From Trichuris trichiura (Eukaryota > Nematoda > Enoplea > Trichinellida > Trichuridae): DNA of 64,000 nucleotides. The translations under genes and the position numbers were made by a program. The first letter of the stretch is position 1. Each line of letters starts with the position of its first letter. The notes below the pieces were generated by a model. It did not search any database and was not told the DNA's origin. It saw nothing but the letters and a program-made list of their open reading frames with translations. The stretch is taken from NCBI GenBank assembly GCA_037903355.1, contig JBAJFE010000042.1, positions 434,001 through 498,000 of the forward strand, in the 5' to 3' direction. Shown in pieces: positions 1 through 10,984 of this stretch.

Positions 1-2483
1 ATGCCTGCGCTTCCCTACATCACCGATCTCTTATTTTCTCTGATGCAGAACTGGGAAAAAGCGGATCTGTTTTGTCTTCTATTTGGCCGAAGCCATCTTA
101 CGGTAATTACTGTTTACAAGTTTACTACTCCTACTTTATTTGCTATCAACTGCATGTTGCAGAAATTTTGGCTGACCATTAAATTCAGTTATTTTTTATA
201 GTATGGATTTTATTTACGGCGCGGTCATGCGATTGAGCCGCCCAAGCGAGTCTCGCGCCATGAGTAAAATCCATACTGCAAAACTTTATCACCCTTTTGC
301 GAAGTGCTATGTATGCAAAGCAATTACTATTTTTCACATAATCTATTAACTGTATGAACGCACGCATTAGGTGCTCTCTGTTTACTGCACTAGAACATCA
401 ATTTATTGCTCACGTTATTCAGGTTTTGATAAGGAAAGTTTATCGTTGTTCTTCAGTTTTCTGAAGCACGGAGTCGCCAAACAATTTCTTACGGAAGGTG
501 AGGCAATGCAAGCGCTTTCGGTACTCTTACAGTCAACCTACCACTTAGGAGAACGCTATATGATGACCTTTTTCAACCTGCTAAGTTTCACTGACCAGGG
601 TAAGTTTTCCATCTTTTCTCTAGTTTTTTGTGTCGCTTTTACTTATGTTCTTGTCTGGGAATCTTTTCATTCCTTTAGTGGAAAAAATGGTAATAGTTTC
701 AAGTTGTGACTTTGAAGTTTAATAATTCAGCAGGACTTCTGGATCGTTGTTTATCGTCAGTTGGAAGAACGAATTAGCGGGAAAAGCTTATTGCTTGATA
801 CAGATGAACATGATGACCATAATTTTTCATTAAGGCTAGCGGAATTGGGGTCTTGACATTTTTGTGTTTTATTATTAATATAAACTAAGCAGGCTTATGA
901 AAACAGGATGCCTGGTAACGAGCTGTTGTTTCATGGTTTTAAGGTCTTCTACGGGAAAAACCGTAGAAGACCTTACAACCATGAAGCAGGTTTATTGTAG
1001 TTTCCATAATGAAAGCTGCGCGTCTGTTACAGGACATTCATATTCAAGAAGCATTATTTACGATACACACAACCAACTGTTCATGATGGGTGCAGGGTTT
1101 TTTACGTTGTAGGTTTGTTTACCGAAAACCCCGTTGAAAAGCGAAGGGTTAAATATAATGTGCACCAGAGCTTTCAGGTGGCTCCTGGAATCTTCTTTAA
1201 TGGAGAGATCAGTATAGTGTTACACCATACCGTTGTAAATTGTTGGACTTCCTGCTTTTTCAACAGGTTTCCTGGTAGACGAATCTATTAATATTAAATA
1301 ATATATCGCATTAAAAAGTATGACGTATTCGCTGCTTTTTCCAGTGGTAAACCGTTTTTTTTTTGAAGAAATGGTTACCTCTGAATGAAGTATTAATGCT
1401 AATAGCGAATCGCTTGTGATAAAGCTCGACTTTTTTCCTCCAATTGCAAATGTTAGTTATTCTTTTCGTTTAGGCGTATTGAATGTGATCTACAATTTGG
1501 GGTCACTTTTCCCTCGCATTCTTCTTGCTCCATTGGAAGAAAGTGCTTACGCCTACTTTAGCCAGCATGTTGAACGAGGCAAGACGATTCGTTTTCAGAA
1601 TGAGGTTACCAGCTATTGAAAAGGACATTTTCGTTAGAATGACATTTTTTGCTTTATAGAAAACTTCCTTGAGTGTTCACCAAACGCTTTGCAACCTTTT
1701 GAAATTGGTATCCCTTATTGGCCTAGCAGTTGTCATCTTTGGCCAGTCGTACTCGTACACATTTTTGAAGATGTACGCTGGCGAAAGACTTTGCAATAGC
1801 GCGGGCCCTTTGTTGCTCAAATACTTTTCTACGTACATTTGGTTACTAGCTATCAATGGCATCACGGAGTGCTTCATGTTTGCTTCAATGCAAAATAGAC
1901 AGCTTGACAGGTCAGTATTGTTGCTTGTTTGCTCATACTTACAGCCATGCTTTAGGCACAGATATTCCATGCTGCACTTTTGCATCGTCTACCTTCTGTC
2001 TTCGTTTATACTTTGCCGTATTTTCGGCAGCGTCGGGTTCATTTTGGCAAATTGTATTAACATTGCATTCCGCATAATTTACAGGTATGTTTTACTTGAA
2101 TTAATTTTTACTCTTTTTTAACGCGTTCTCTTTTGTACAGCTTCCGCTTCATTCACTATTTCTACCAAGGCGGTGGCGACCGATTTCGCTTTCCCGCGCT
2201 TAGCATACTGCCAAACAGCAGCGTGCAAGGGATTCTGTTGGTCAGTTTGCTAACCACTAGTTTGTCAAATGCAAGTTGTTTACCATTCCTTAGCAGAATT
2301 ACACGACAACGTTATTTGCAGATTATTTTCTGTTGCGAAGGCTTCTTTAACACATTCACGCACGTTACCATCGGCGTACTTCTCCTGTTTGCTACAGCGA
2401 TGACGACTCTAATCCAAGAACCGGAGTTGGCACAGTTTATGAGAACATTTTTTCTTAATGCTGATTTGCGAAAGTCAGCCTGA
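1..2483 (+). CDS. RFT1: RFT1 homologue, 3' part (5' end outside window)
   Basis: ER multi-pass membrane protein needed for handling Man5GlcNAc2-PP-dolichol during N-glycosylation; whether it is itself the flippase is disputed. Exons that fit the family: about 371 or 423-497, 549-599, 1474-1604, 1660-1910, 1956-2084, 2141-2483 (stop at 2481-2483). Splicing 497 to 549 gives TEGERYMMTFFNLL, the conserved RFT1 loop. Later blocks read LGSLFPRILLAPLEES, LLAINGITECFMFASM and GSVGFILANC, all typical of the C-terminal half. The start of the window (ITDLLFSLMQ) resembles the segment just upstream in the family, but its junction to the next exon is unresolved. Introns are 45-56 bp except the 874-bp one (600-1473), which holds a hairpin. 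Identity is firm; only the N-terminal half is missing. Confidence 0.93.
201..276. repeat. Foldback element, family with core ATTTTATTTACGGC
   Basis: Imperfect inverted repeat: left arm 201-223 (GTATGGATTTTATTTACGGC...) pairs with right arm 253-276. It probably lies in an RFT1 intron. The same core recurs in both foldbacks of the large SSADH intron (15626-15703 and 16077-16166), so this is a dispersed MITE-like family rather than a chance hairpin. No coding capacity. Confidence 0.7.
930..986. repeat. 25-bp hairpin in RFT1 intron
   Basis: Arm 930-954 (TTCATGGTTTTAAGGTCTTC...) is matched in reverse complement by 961-986 with one mismatch, around a 6-base spacer. It sits in the 874-bp intron of RFT1. 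It could be a small foldback element or a structured intronic RNA; the sequence does not distinguish these. Confidence 0.75.
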
Positions 2484-3672
2484 TTGAAGCACTACTGTTT
2501 AGAGCTTATATGCATTTTTAACGATGCAAACTCAGAAAATGGCCTAACGGTGGCCTTGTTCCTTATATATTTTGACCCTTTACTTGCTGAATTTTGTTGT
2601 ATGAAAAGCCGTACAAGGAGACGGTCATGACGACCATTCTCGCTTCACCTGAGTATAATGACCTGAATTCAACGCGGTAATAAAATTTCGATTATGCAGT
2701 CGGTCCTCCCAAGGGATAGTTTATATAACAAAGGATTTTTAGGGTATTGCATATTTTCTCCCAGCTGCTTCCAGTTTCTTGACAGCCTTGCACCACTTGA
2801 TTGACGTGATTAATGAGGCCACGGTTACCTTAGCGGGTAATTAGTTCGCCTAGTACTCTATACAGATCAAGATGAAGCCAATAATGTACATCACCTGTTG
2901 AGTTTATTGCGCTGTCACCAGCTAAGCGGTATCAGGTGTGAAGAAACCGAAACTGGAGAGGAGAAAATAGAGAAGGGCTGATTCACATAGTCGAGTTTAT
3001 TTACTCATCGTTTCGTTTAATAAACCGTGCGGCAGCTGTTCGACTTCTTAAAACTTCAAAGTTTTCAGCTTGCAGTAACGGAGGCGAGATTCGCTTTCTC
3101 AACTTTCGTAAGACAATTCTATTGCTGTCTCAAGTTAGCCTTTAATTGTTTGAATCTTGAGACAAGCACTGGACCTTCATATTTGTCGTAAGACCGATGC
3201 CTCATTTAATAGTGCCTTTTCAAATTGTACTTGTAGGGTACATGTTTCACAATTGAACCTGAGCACACAATTACCGTATATCGCTATTTAACTGGAAGTC
3301 ACATACGAATTATTCATTACTCAGTTTGAGCTGAATCAGTAAAGCGGTTCTTGTTCTTGTGTCCTATAGTACTCTTTTGCCACAAATTAAACGGTGCACC
3401 TTTCCATTCATAGTCGTGCAAAAATATTGTAATTATCATTTTTCCTTAGACCTTCACCCTTCTTCGTTCAGTTTTCTTCTTCTCTTGGCTGGAGGAGCAG
3501 TAGACATTTTAGAGATAATTTTTCTTATTTCAAGAGACTTGCAGCAATAAACAAGTGCATTCCATTCAGCTTGGAATAATCAAAAAATATATCCTAATAA
3601 CGCAGAATAAACGTTGCGAAACGCTATTTTAGGAAGGATCAGCAGAACCACGTACAGCGTAACCTCAGCCGA
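2484..3672. other. Intergenic, nothing recognised
   Basis: No exon with family resemblance, RNA gene or repeat was recognised downstream of RFT1. Reading frames here are short and AT-rich. Confidence 0.4.
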
Positions 3673-3673
3673 A

Positions 3674-3989
3674 CTATCGTACAACAGTATCATTTTCTAG
3701 GCGCAGAAAATGGACAAGGCGACCTTGTGGCTCACCCAAAACCATTCCACAACGAATGCCCTGGTGAATGAGACTCGAAACGATTCCCTGATTCAGTGAG
3801 GGGACAAAATGCAACGCGCGGAAAATGATGTTCAAGCAATCACGATTACTGTAGAAATATGAACGATAGCCAGGTTTGTATGCGATCAGTTTCGAGCGTA
3901 AACGAAAGGCAGTGTCAGGGGCTTTTGGCGTTCTTGCTATTCTACCTATAAAGGTGCTCATGTACTCTCCGATAACTCTTGTTTGTTCG
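3674..3989 (-). CDS. Unidentified minus-strand exon candidate
   Basis: A minus-strand frame from an acceptor-like CTTTAG at about 3990 runs roughly 105 codons to a stop at 3674. It contains RIARTPKAPDTAFRLRSKL and, near its end, GMVLGEPQGRLVHFLRL. Composition looks protein-like rather than random, and the frame has an internal Met 12 codons in. It is not recognised. It would be head-to-head with WDR6, and any upstream exon would have to lie close to the WDR6 start. It could also be chance; treat as a hypothesis. Confidence 0.25.
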
Positions 3990-4284
3990 CTAAAGTGTGT
4001 AATTGGTTCTCAATGTACGATACTCGGTTGAGATACTGTATTCAACATTCATACTTGTCACCACAGTATTAATATATGCTTGATTTCCTAGCCTTAAAAG
4101 AATGGCAGAGCTTACAATTAGAGGGCTAGAAAAAAGAGTACAAATTATTTCGAGAGGTAGAGTGCCTACAACTTGAGCATCATTTATTCGCCTGCATGCT
4201 TGTCGCTCTCCTCTGCGATTTTTGAAGTCGAGTTTTTTCGCCGTGTCCAACTGGCAGACATGAAGCGTAAATAATAAGCGGAAA

Positions 4285-7254
4285 ATGATTAGTGCAAATG
4301 AATTTCGCAAATGCTGTTATCTTCCGCAGCGGTTCATTACAAGGTGCGCATTTACCGACAACGAGTTTTTCCTAATTGCTCAAGGTCGCTGGTTGGTCAT
4401 GCTTAGTGGCCAAAGCTTGGAAGTGTTGACTTCTTTTCAAGTTTTTCCATGCGACAACATTCATGGCGTGAGCATTAGCGGGAGATTGTTTTGCTGTTTT
4501 GGCAACAGATCGTTTCGCGCCGGGATAATTGTTTCTCGCCAAAACCGTTTCACGCTGCGTTTATTTCCTAAGACACACCGCACGTCAGACTGGATCTTAC
4601 AGACAAGAATACTTCCAAGAGGAAGCGTCCTTCTTCTGACTATGCATAATTTTCTGGTCGAATTCGACTTGCGTACTTCAGCTTGCATAGAACGACGGTG
4701 CGAAATGCGCTCCGTATCTTATAGTGGCAGGATATATGGTGATTCAGAGAAGAATTTGTGCGTAATTTCAGGAACTGCCAAAGGATGCGTGCTTATATGG
4801 CTTCCCTACGAGGGGGACGTAAAAGTTGCGCACGTTCTCCATGCTCATCGTGGTGCAGTTTTCGACGTTGCTTTTTGCGCCAAAAGGCGACTATTGTGTT
4901 CCACTTCGGATGATCGCAGTTGTTCTATGTGGAGAATACACTTTCAAAATATGCCTAATGAAAACAAGCTCCCTACGGTAGCCGACTGGAGGCAGGCAAA
5001 CCTTGTTAATCTGTTTGTAGTATACGGGCATTCTGCTCGAGTTTGGCGTGCCGAATTTTCAATTCTGGGTGTAGTCTCAACAGGAGAAGATGGTCTGGTG
5101 ATATTGTGGAGCGATCAGGGTGATATTACTTGGGCAAAACACGTGTCCAGAACTTCTTTAAGAGCTCTGTACGTGAACGATGAAGCTTCGTATGTTCTAG
5201 TAGGTGCTGACTCGGGTTCAATTATCCGACTACCTCTGTGGCCTACGATAACTACATATAAATTCAATTTAAAGCATTCCAAGGACCATTCGCATGAAAG
5301 TATAGTAGGAGTGCATTTGCTAAGTTCAAAGCCGCTTAGCTTTTTATGCGCTTCGAATTTTGGTAACGTTTTCATTCATGACGCTAGCGGTGATCGACTG
5401 ATCGTCTCAGACCAAAATTTGAAGCTGTTCGTTTCCTGCAAAAGTGTAAACGACGGGCTTGTTGCATTTGGCGGTTTAAATGGCGCTTTTTACCTGCTCT
5501 ATAACGGAATGCTTAACGACTGCAGTTACGCGACAGCAGCAGCAAAGAAAATTTTTAGCCTGCACTTGGTTGATTCTAAGAATAAGTTTTTGCTATGCGC
5601 GGAGAACGGCCGCATGCTGCTTCTAGACTGTTCCTCCAAAAAGTCAGCTATACTGTACTGCCAAGAACTGTTGTTGCCTGATGGCCGGCAGAGGTGGTCT
5701 AGCGCTGCCATATTAGTTCCCTTAAACGACAATAAGGAAAAACTTATTGTCGGTGATCGCAATGGATCAGTTCACTTCTATGCCTTAGAAAACGGACTGA
5801 ATCTTCCCGAGCAAACGTACTCTCATTTACATGGCAGACACGGCGTTAAAGATTTTTGTGTAGTCAATGGCCTGCTTTGTAGCGTTGGCCGTAACTCCAT
5901 GCTGTGCTTATGGAAGGAGGAGCCCAGTACAGGCTCTTTCAAACTGCTGAGCAAAGAGAAGTTACGGAAAGGCTTAGACTGGCCTGATCGTTTTGTGATC
6001 TCTAAACAAGGGTTGCAATTAGCCGGATTTCATGGCGATAAGTTTTTGACGTACGACTTTCAGCTCCAAGATGCCGTCTTTGAAATCTGTTGCGGTGGAG
6101 GGCATCGCAGTTACGATGTAAAATTGTCTGAGCAAAACGGGGCTGGAATTTTCGTTTGGCTTTCTCACGGGCACTTGACGTTTACATATTGGCGAGATGG
6201 TGTTCGCATACTTGCGCAAGGGGCCCACTGCCGGCGCATAAATGACGTCTGCTTCTTAAAAAGTTCTTTTGACAAGAATATGCTAATTGCTACATGCAGC
6301 GACGACAACGCCATCATGTTATGGAGAATAGATAACCAGCTGACCTTACTGCAGCGTCTTTTGGGCCATGTGTCAGCTGTACTCTGTCTTCACGGAGAGC
6401 GTGACTTTATCTTCTCCGGTGGAGGTAGAGCGGAGCTATTGGTATGGCACTGTCGTGCTGGCAGATTTTGTTTGGTCAATCGAATCAAGGATTCAAGCGA
6501 TTACCGTTACACTTCATTAGATTGTCAAAGTTTATCTTCAGCGGAAGCTCATTGGCTGATTGTAGCTGCCAGATCAGATGCAGTGATAATCGCTTATCAA
6601 ATGATGATTGACCGCGATGGTTTAACAAAGTTAAACTTAGCCTTTCAATGGCCTTCCGTATCCTATGTTTTTGATGCAAAACTCATACGTTTAGGGAAAG
6701 TAGCAGCGGTTTACGCCGTTGTTTGTTCGGATGGAAATTTGTACGCAAAGAACATCGCTGTTGAAGCGATGGAAACCGTTTTTAAATGTTGGGACTTTAA
6801 ATACGAAATACACTCTCACGCTCTTACCGCTTTATGCCCAGTCTCCTATGATGTTTGTGGTTCTCTTGAAGGGTTAACTTTTGCAATTGGCACTGAATCC
6901 GGAGAAGTCTATCTTAAGAAGCTGAACAATGATAGTTTGCAAGTTAAAAGACTGGAACCATCTTTTGCCTCTTCAGTGACGTCTATAAAGTGTACATCTG
7001 ATGGACTTTTGGTGGCCATTTCCGCTGAAGATCGTTTGCACATCTGGCAATGTCGCCCCGATCCACCCTGTTGCTATGGCGAACTGCTTATAGCGACTTT
7101 GTTGGATATCAGTGATCCACTCAGTTTGTGCGTCGCAGTAGTCGACTCCAAGTTAGACGTAATCGTGTGCGGGCAAGGAGTGCAATATATTCGTTTGGAG
7201 TTGAACAACTTACTATGCAGCCGGTGCTTCAAGACAATGTGTTTTCCGAGATGA
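4285..7254 (+). CDS. WDR6: WDR6 homologue (tRNA 2'-O-methylation cofactor), intronless
   Basis: Single open frame of 989 codons encoding a WD40 protein. In other organisms WDR6 (yeast Trm734/Rtt10) pairs with the methyltransferase FTSJ1/Trm7 to methylate position 34 of tRNA. Diagnostic blocks: LLCSTSDDRSCSMWRI (about residues 205-220), YGHSARVWRAEFSILGVVST with GEDGLVILWS (about 247-277), and the family-typical CCGGGHRSYDVKL (about residue 605), plus IFSGGGRAELLVWHC (about 710). Length is slightly below human WDR6 (1121 aa). The ATG at 4285 is the first in frame, and the sequence from there aligns with the WDR6 N-terminus. It is unusual here in having no introns although most neighbours have 6-11 exons. 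Confidence 0.95.
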   Translation: MISANEFRKCCYLPQRFITRCAFTDNEFFLIAQGRWLVMLSGQSLEVLTSFQVFPCDNIHGVSISGRLFCCFGNRSFRAGIIVSRQNRFTLRLFPKTHRTSDWILQTRILPRGSVLLLTMHNFLVEFDLRTSACIERRCEMRSVSYSGRIYGDSEKNLCVISGTAKGCVLIWLPYEGDVKVAHVLHAHRGAVFDVAFCAKRRLLCSTSDDRSCSMWRIHFQNMPNENKLPTVADWRQANLVNLFVVYGHSARVWRAEFSILGVVSTGEDGLVILWSDQGDITWAKHVSRTSLRALYVNDEASYVLVGADSGSIIRLPLWPTITTYKFNLKHSKDHSHESIVGVHLLSSKPLSFLCASNFGNVFIHDASGDRLIVSDQNLKLFVSCKSVNDGLVAFGGLNGAFYLLYNGMLNDCSYATAAAKKIFSLHLVDSKNKFLLCAENGRMLLLDCSSKKSAILYCQELLLPDGRQRWSSAAILVPLNDNKEKLIVGDRNGSVHFYALENGLNLPEQTYSHLHGRHGVKDFCVVNGLLCSVGRNSMLCLWKEEPSTGSFKLLSKEKLRKGLDWPDRFVISKQGLQLAGFHGDKFLTYDFQLQDAVFEICCGGGHRSYDVKLSEQNGAGIFVWLSHGHLTFTYWRDGVRILAQGAHCRRINDVCFLKSSFDKNMLIATCSDDNAIMLWRIDNQLTLLQRLLGHVSAVLCLHGERDFIFSGGGRAELLVWHCRAGRFCLVNRIKDSSDYRYTSLDCQSLSSAEAHWLIVAARSDAVIIAYQMMIDRDGLTKLNLAFQWPSVSYVFDAKLIRLGKVAAVYAVVCSDGNLYAKNIAVEAMETVFKCWDFKYEIHSHALTALCPVSYDVCGSLEGLTFAIGTESGEVYLKKLNNDSLQVKRLEPSFASSVTSIKCTSDGLLVAISAEDRLHIWQCRPDPPCCYGELLIATLLDISDPLSLCVAVVDSKLDVIVCGQGVQYIRLELNNLLCSRCFKTMCFPR

Positions 7255-7377
7255 GTAAAGTGGTTAGCAAATCAGGGAAAGCATCCTTACATTTACAGGT
7301 AATTTTTATTGAATGTGGTGCGTTGTACGATAAAACATACATGGATAAAACGGTTTAATCCCAGGTTGCAATAGAAA

Positions 7378-7493
7378 TTATTGGAGCTTTCGAAACACCC
7401 CTGGTTCCTTCGTCAGCGAAAGATGTGTCTTACCTGTGCTTTGACATATTTCGCTGACGACGGAACCGGGGGTGTTTCGAAAAGTTTCAATAG
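7378..7493. repeat. Foldback, apex module GGTTCCGTCGTCAGCG
   Basis: Left arm 7378-7422 (CGAAACACCCCTGGTTCCTT...) pairs with right arm 7448-7493 (...GACGGAACCGGGGGTGTTTCG) around a spacer of about 25 bases. It lies 124 bp after the WDR6 stop, so probably in its 3' UTR or just beyond. Half-copies with recognisable similarity occur at 21150-21205 and 37448-37490. Confidence 0.8.
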
Positions 7494-8085
7494 TAGGGAA
7501 GAAATCAGAATAATGATACTTTCAAAACTTTCGGGACCAACCTTGTCCCGTTTTTAGCGAGGATAAGTTACTTAAAGGCGGTGGAGATCTATCAGACGGT
7601 ATGGAACAACATCTAGTTTTATTGATAAAGGCTGTCCATATGGAGCTGACTTCCACCACCTTGGCACGATTAATGGATATGTAATTGCGTACAAAGAGGG
7701 AATCTTTCATTTGTCGAAGGTAGAATTGTCTCTCGCGGCAAATAATTTTTGGTTCTAAGCCATACGAGCACTGGGAGGCGTGCTCAACGGCTGCGGAAGT
7801 GTTCCTTGCTTTTTCCATGGCTTGTAATGGTGCTACCGTTCATCTCGTTGTGCTGTTCCTCTGTGGTCGCGTAATCGTCCTCTACTGTGGAGGTCAGCTC
7901 AATATGGGTTGCCCTTATCAGTAAAACAGGCTGTTATTCCATACCGTCTGAACCTGCCCTTCCCCCGCCTCTAAGTAACCTAACATCAGAGTAAACCTTG
8001 CATAACCATCATTGCTGAAGACGGAGCAACGTTAATCCCGAAAACTTTGAAAGTATCGGTGTTCTGAACTTTTTCCCTAATAACT
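7487..8085. mobile_element. MITE-like element with long imperfect TIRs
   Basis: Left terminus 7515-7536 (GATACTTTCAAAACTTTCGGGA) matches the reverse complement of 8036-8057 with two mismatches. Weaker pairing extends outward to about 7487 and 8085. Inside, 7560-7610 pairs again with 7925-7980 (shared ACGGTATGGAA core), so most of the element folds back. No open frame resembles a transposase, so it would be non-autonomous. A clear target-site duplication is not visible. Confidence 0.65.
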
Positions 8086-10984
8086 GTTTATCCATCCATT
8101 GGTAGGGAGCTTGTTTTGGTTTAATTCCAGAATCGAAGAGCGGGGTAGAATAAACTGTACGAAAATTTGACTATGAAGACCTTTAACCCCGTTGAGAAGC
8201 ATCCGGCTTTCAAGACCATTCGTAATTGTTATCCTTTCTTAACGTTGGCATAACAACCTGTTTTCACAGTGAAAAGGAGAACAGAATACTCTTGATGAAG
8301 TGAAACTCGGCCGTTTTGCACTGGGATTACTGTTTGTGAACATTATTCTTAAGCCTTTGGTTCACTACTTGCAAGTAATTTCTTTTAATGGTATACTCTG
8401 CAGGCTAGTAACTGCATTGTATCCACGTTCAGAACCTTGCGAAGGAAAAGCAGCAAGCTTTTTCGCTGCAACTCGTAACTAAGGATGAGATCATGCTGAT
8501 TCTTGCTGTAGCGAAAACCGTCGGCTTTAACTCTTTTTTGTTTTGCACTACAATTTTACCGTCAGTGGTTTCCGAATTTTCTTGAAAGGAGCAGGGAGTA
8601 GAAATTGACGGAACTCCCTATACCTTAATTTTCAACTGGAAACAATTCGCTTTGAATCAAAGTCAGATACAAAAGCCTTCATGTTGATTAAGTTAAGGTT
8701 ATCGCCTTACAGCCGCAAATTTGTCATTTAAAATAGAGTATAATTCTGTTTATGCATTCGATATTCTTTTTGAATTTCTTCAAGTTGTCTTGCAAAGTGA
8801 TGCCGTCATCTAAGAATTTCAAAACTGTACCAAACTATCAGTAAAAGCATGCCAAATAAATTCCCTATGACAAGTAGTGAACCTCATTATGAAGAAATAG
8901 ACGTTTACAATATTCATCGTTCCCTTCAAGCAACTGACCGAGCAATTTTTCATTCTTTGAACTCAGTGACTTACTCTTGATTTTTTTTACCACACTGCAG
9001 TGAATAACTCAAAGGATAGCCGTCTTTTGTGATCAAATCCTGCTGATGATCCACGCGTACGTTTACAGCTAAACGCATCCCATTCATGCTCTATTTCCAC
9101 AGCGTTTATAGGTGCACAGACTTCTACCAGCCTACGTCCGTTAGTCAATAAGCATTTTAAACCACTGCAGTTGGTCAGGCCCCTATCCATTAGGTCGTAA
9201 TGTGGGTCTCGTCTGCATTTCTAAGTTTATCTGGTCTACACTGAATACGCGCCGAAATAACACGTCACCGACGGCTTCATAGCAAACAGGCGGCGACACA
9301 CTGACAATAACGAAGCAGCCGCAACGAAAATTCAGTATTTTGAGCTAAACTTCTCTGAACAGTGTTTTCTGTAAGTGGTATTGATCAGGCTGTTATTCTT
9401 AAAATTATCGCCAGTAAAATTATTCTTAAAATTATGCAAGGTTTCACTTTGCAAGATATAGTTTCAGGAATTGACAGAGTTTCAAAATTTAGCTGGGCAC
9501 GTTGAAATTTCAACCGATCGTTTGGATATGGGCTACGATGAAAGGTAGTTAAGCGCGTTTGTCACTTAGGTGACGTTCCGCTGGTAACTTAATTCTGTCA
9601 GGTGAAGAAAGGAAGAGGTAATCTTTCAGCTGAGGAAACGTCAGTCAGCTGTGGGCTTTCTTATCTAGGGAATTCGAGCTTAACAAGAAATTCTCTATTC
9701 CTCGAAGACATTTTGACCGGAACATAGTGGCTAGCGTCATGTTGAAGAACGTTGCTCAAGTACTTATAGATATCAACATTCCTTTATTGCTACTCTGTTG
9801 AAGTTGCTCTTCTCTTAAAGATAGCAGTTAATGAAGTCTGCTGTTTGTTTCGCTGAGGTGAAAGAGGCGTAGGTTCTTATAAGGCAATCTCCGCAAAAGA
9901 GGTAACCAAGTGAACGAGATGATGAATACGCTACTGGTAACGGGAGCAGTTCTAGTCGTTCAGCAAGGAGCGAAATAAGCTTCAACCTACGCTTAGCGAA
10001 ACCTATTCGCTAAACTTGTTCAGTAGTGAACAAGCGGAATCTCTACTGAGCTCAACGCGGTGACATGGTATAGGGCTTATTTGCAAGTTTTAAAAGTTTT
10101 GCCTGACAATTCTTTTCGCGTAACTGATTAGTTCGATTTTACCAGTGGCCATACATTTTTGGATATTTAAAACCAGATAGCTGCTGTCTGTGACTTTAAA
10201 TTAAGGTTGGAGAATGGCAGAGTTGAATGTGGCTGATTTCCCTGTCGTCTGCGTGAACAATGACTCCTTCCTCTTGATGGCATAATATTTTATGCATAAC
10301 CTGAGCTCCGTTTTTATTTCGACGCCGCTGCTCTCCAGCAGCTGCTTGTCGCGAATGCTGTTCCAACGTGCAAATACCAACATGCTTTCTTTGTTGGCTG
10401 AGCACTTACGTACTACAGCCAGGCACTCACTCGCCAGTTCTTCAACGTTAAGTAAGCTCTTTCACTCATTCTTTAACCACCTTGTCAAAACAGCTGCCGG
10501 CACGATCACTTACTGGCTGCGCGATCAAATGTTTTGCAAACGTGCCGCATCGATTATTACCAAAACTATATGCCTTTTTATTCCTTCTGTTCTGATGGCT
10601 TCCATTTCCATCGCTAATGCCAGCCATGTAACCACCGCTATTGTTTTGAAAATGGAACTATAATGTATGATTTGTCTCTCACGAACGGTCTGCCGATCCA
10701 ATGGACGCAGAAAATCAATTTGCGCACCGATGAACAGGGCCTGTCGTTGACTTGATGGACATTTTATTTTCCTAAATCGTCTGGTGGCGCCTATTGGTGT
10801 CCGAGGAAGCCAAGAGAAGAAGAAGAAGAAGGCCTCCAATAAGTATGCTCGAATGATCAGCTTTGCGAAGCGGTCAAACCAGACAGCCAGATGGCAGCTT
10901 AACATTCTCTCCTTGCTTTTGCTACTCACGTGCTTTCGTTACCTACGCTAGTGCTACAACTATTCGCTTTTTCAGCTATAGTCT
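8086..10984. other. Gene-poor region
   Basis: No recognised exon. Small hairpins occur near 9993-10035 (AGCGAAACCTATTCGCT; CTTGTTCAGTAGTGAACAAG). Open frames around 10196-10929 exist on both strands but match no family I know. The last part (10850-10980) may contain a promoter or 5' UTR of the MOLO-1-like gene. Confidence 0.4.

Noticed and set aside
10196..10929. Open frames of 60-134 codons on both strands upstream of the MOLO-1-like gene
   Set aside because: Competing frames overlap, no family resemblance, and no consistent splice pattern; a minus-strand gene cannot be excluded but is not supported.
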